Assembly (NCBI GenBank): GCA_900556405.1
Contig: USPB01000130.1
Coordinates: 1 to 5,729, forward strand
From: an uncultured Actinomyces sp.
Lineage (GTDB): Bacteria > Actinomycetota > Actinomycetes > Actinomycetales > Actinomycetaceae
Direction of reading: 5' to 3'
DNA length: 5,729 bases
Part shown: piece by piece, positions 3,580 through 5,729 of the stretch
How positions within the stretch are numbered: the stretch's first letter is position 1
How the letters are laid out: each line of letters opens with the position of its first letter
Program-made: the position numbers and the translations under genes
The notes under the pieces: generated by a model
The model's database searches: none
Told to the model about the DNA's origin: nothing
What the model saw: only the letters and a program-made list of their open reading frames with translations

Positions 3580-5729
3580 TTAGAACGTCTCGTAGGAGAC
3601 GCGCGCGCCCCCGGCCTGGATGATGCGCGACATGCCGCGGACTATGCGGGCGGAGCCGCACACGTAGTACGTGGCCTGGGGATCGATGCCCTCGGCGTTC
3701 AGGTAGTCGGTGATACGCCCGTGAAACGTGCCGGGCGCCGCCTCGCGGCTGACGCATCGAATGAGCCGGGGCAGCGGTGTGCCGACTCGGCCTGTCAGGT
3801 CGTCTTCCATCCGTGAGTATCCGACGATGAGTATGTCGGCGTCGCGCCTGCCAGCCTCGAACGCTGCGAGAAATGGGGCGATGCCTGTGCCGGTCGCGAT
3901 GAAAATGCGCCGATGGGGTCCCTCGGCGTCGGTCGTGCCCCGCTCTGGCGTGACGAGCCAGTGGCCGTAGGGCAGCTCGAGGTCGACGTCGTCGCCGGGT
4001 GCGATGGTGCTCGCCCAGGAGGCGCCCATGCCCTTCGTGCGCACGTCAACGAGGAGCCTGACGGTGCGCCCAGGGGCTGATGCGAGCGAGTAAGGTCGCC
4101 ATTCGAATGGGGCGACGCGAACGAGCGCGTACTGGCCCGCCTCCCACGTCGCGCATTCCGGTAGCTCGAGTGTGATGTCGCGTGTGGTGGGCGTGAGCCA
4201 GCGAGCGCGCCCCGCTGTCGCCCGATAGCGCCTCGCCCCGGCGGTGCATTCAGTTGTCGTGTTGTGGGAGGACGCGGCGTGATCCTGGGTGGCGCCCTGG
4301 TCGCGCAGTGCGCGCATGATGCGGGGGTATCCTGCGGGACCCAGGATCTTGCAGGCCGTCGACATGCCAGCCAGGGCGGAGCCCACGATTCCGGGCATTC
4401 CGGCGTCCTGCCCGGTCAGGTAGAGGCCATCGATGGGAGCCTGGGGGGAGGCTAGGTCCGCGGCGAAGCGCTCGGGCGTGAGAGGTAGTCCGTAGAAGCA
4501 TCCGCCCTCGTGTGACGTGAAGTGTTCGATCGTGAGTGGGGTGCCGACCTCGACGGAGCACACGGCGTCTTTCAGGCCGGGTATGGCCGTGTCCGCAAGG
4601 TTGATGAGTCCGCGTGCGATCGCCGACGTCAGGCGTTCGTAGTCCTCCCCGCGCATCCCCGGCCTCGTCCCCGACCATCGGTCGAAGGCCTCCGGCTGGG
4701 CGAAGGACACGATCTCCACTGTCGCGTGGCGATCTCCGGACTTGATTCCCGGGAATGAGACGAAGGCTGATTGCGGGTGTCCCTGGCACAGGCCCTCGGT
4801 CATCTGCTCCAGGTCGTCGGGTCCCTCGGATGTATTCACCCAGACGTTCGACCCGTCCACGCCGGTGGGGTAGTGGTCGAGCGTGAGGTAGACGGTCACC
4901 GCGGAGCCTCCGTGCCCGAGGCGGGCGATACTCTCGCGGACGGGCGCAGTGAGCGCGCCGACCGGACCGGTCGTGGGTAGCAGCCGGGTGTAGGTTTCGC
5001 GCGCGCCGACGCCGGAGACCACGATGGGAGCATGCTCCTCGTAGCAGACGGGGGCGGGACCGCTGCGATCAGTGACGCGCACGCCGACCGCGCGACCGTC
5101 GTCAATGAGAATCTCATCGACGTCCTGGCACAGGCGGATCTCTCCTCCGGCTGCGCGGATCCGTTCTTCGATCATGCGCGCGATCTGCCCGCTTCCGCCG
5201 CGGGGGAACCAAGCTCCGTTCATGTAGTGGCACACGATCATCGCGTGGGCGACGAACGCGCTGCGAGCGGGCTCCACGCCATAGTCGCCCCAATGGGTGG
5301 TGAGGAGAGCGTGCAGGGCCGGGTCGCGGAAGCGGCGCTCCATGTAGTGCTCTGTTCGTTCCAGGGCGCATCCTGTCCGCAGGCGGAGTGCGAGGTTTAT
5401 GGCGGGGGATGCAAGTGGCGGGACCATGTCGGCCATGTAGCGCAGCGACATCCACGAATAGGCGCGCGTCACGTCCCGGCAATAGCGCCGAATCGCCCGT
5501 CGTTCGGCGGGAAATAGGTCGGTTAGAAGGGCACGGTAGTGAGCGATGCCGGACGGGATTGTGACGTCGAGGCCGTGGCCGGGCAGGACGAAACGGTCGT
5601 AGCCCGACGGCATTCGATTCCAGCTGAGCGCGCCGCCGGTCAGGTAGTCGAAGAGCTGGCGTGGGCGGGACCTGGGGTGCATGTCGCCGACGTAGTGCAG
5701 CCCGACATCCCAGGAAGCGCCCATCCGAC
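3580..5729 (-). CDS. Fusion of a retinol saturase/CrtISO-like FAD oxidoreductase and an FNR-like reductase domain (N-terminus missing)
   Basis: Numbering starts at the Met codon at 5724-5722, which is not the true start: the frame is open to the window edge. Residues 1-470 resemble vertebrate all-trans-retinol 13,14-reductase and carotenoid isomerases: WDVGLHYVGDM (5-15), GDYGVEP (146-152), HYMNGAWFPRGGSGQIA (166-182), and the FAD-closing GLYLTGQDAGMPGIVGSALAG (433-453). About 60 residues with the first dinucleotide-binding motif should lie beyond the edge. After a linker (about 471-497), residues 498-714 form a ferredoxin-NADP reductase-like module: GQYALVR (530-536), the flavin-binding RPYS (543-546), the NAD(P)-site GTGIAPF (612-618) and YVCGSARIVRGM (687-698). 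No ferredoxin Cys cluster is seen. The stop is TAA at 3582-3580. I infer NAD(P)H-driven reduction or isomerisation of a hydrophobic polyene, with electrons passing from the C-terminal flavin to the saturase flavin. The domain calls are firm; the substrate is unknown. Confidence 0.85.
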   Translation of the reverse strand, partial: RMGASWDVGLHYVGDMHPRSRPRQLFDYLTGGALSWNRMPSGYDRFVLPGHGLDVTIPSGIAHYRALLTDLFPAERRAIRRYCRDVTRAYSWMSLRYMADMVPPLASPAINLALRLRTGCALERTEHYMERRFRDPALHALLTTHWGDYGVEPARSAFVAHAMIVCHYMNGAWFPRGGSGQIARMIEERIRAAGGEIRLCQDVDEILIDDGRAVGVRVTDRSGPAPVCYEEHAPIVVSGVGARETYTRLLPTTGPVGALTAPVRESIARLGHGGSAVTVYLTLDHYPTGVDGSNVWVNTSEGPDDLEQMTEGLCQGHPQSAFVSFPGIKSGDRHATVEIVSFAQPEAFDRWSGTRPGMRGEDYERLTSAIARGLINLADTAIPGLKDAVCSVEVGTPLTIEHFTSHEGGCFYGLPLTPERFAADLASPQAPIDGLYLTGQDAGMPGIVGSALAGMSTACKILGPAGYPRIMRALRDQGATQDHAASSHNTTTECTAGARRYRATAGRARWLTPTTRDITLELPECATWEAGQYALVRVAPFEWRPYSLASAPGRTVRLLVDVRTKGMGASWASTIAPGDDVDLELPYGHWLVTPERGTTDAEGPHRRIFIATGTGIAPFLAAFEAGRRDADILIVGYSRMEDDLTGRVGTPLPRLIRCVSREAAPGTFHGRITDYLNAEGIDPQATYYVCGSARIVRGMSRIIQAGGARVSYETF

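Noticed and set aside
5032..5517. Plus-strand open frame opposite the saturase domain
   Set aside because: It overlaps entirely with the strongly supported minus-strand fusion gene and has no recognisable motif.
3580..5724. Taking the ATG at 5724-5722 as the true start of the fusion gene
   Set aside because: The frame remains open to the edge, and the protein begins mid-domain at the DVGLHYVG segment, without the N-terminal FAD-binding motif the family needs.
1..5729. tRNA or rRNA genes, CRISPR arrays, insertion sequences, attachment sites
   Set aside because: Nothing resembling these was seen; nearly all the sequence is accounted for by four coding regions and short regulatory spacers.

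Overview
The DNA is GC-rich, its codons mostly end in G or C, and its genes resemble actinobacterial families. A high-GC Gram-positive host, perhaps of the Actinomyces/Schaalia type, fits best; this is inference from composition and protein character, not a database match.

Layout. Positions 1-769 (minus strand) hold most of a SorC-family (sugar-binding domain, DeoR-like HTH) transcriptional regulator, cut off at its C-terminus by the window edge. A 275-base divergent control region (770-1044) follows. It carries two perfect copies of the inverted repeat TGCAC-N4-GTGCA (786-799 and 883-896), a separate TGACC-N2-GGTCA palindrome (859-870), a candidate promoter (903-931) and a leader stem-loop (999-1014). 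The plus strand then encodes a glycerol uptake facilitator, glpF (1045-1830), and glycerol kinase, glpK (1983-3503). The 152 bases between them can fold into four consecutive stem-loops. After glpK comes a 47-base hairpin (3519-3565) between convergent genes. The rest of the window (3580-5729, minus strand) is one long open frame, cut at its N-terminus. It encodes a fusion of an FAD-dependent oxidoreductase of the retinol saturase / carotenoid isomerase group with a C-terminal ferredoxin-reductase-like FAD/NAD(P)H domain.

How the parts work together. GlpF admits glycerol and GlpK traps it as glycerol 3-phosphate. The divergent SorC regulator probably controls both itself and glpFK through the paired operators, with a phosphorylated sugar or polyol as likely ligand. 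No glycerol-3-phosphate dehydrogenase gene is present here. The convergent fusion gene appears to be a separate unit. Its architecture suggests a flavoprotein that saturates or isomerises a hydrophobic polyene and carries its own NAD(P)H-oxidising module. This is the most unusual item in the window; its substrate cannot be read from the sequence.
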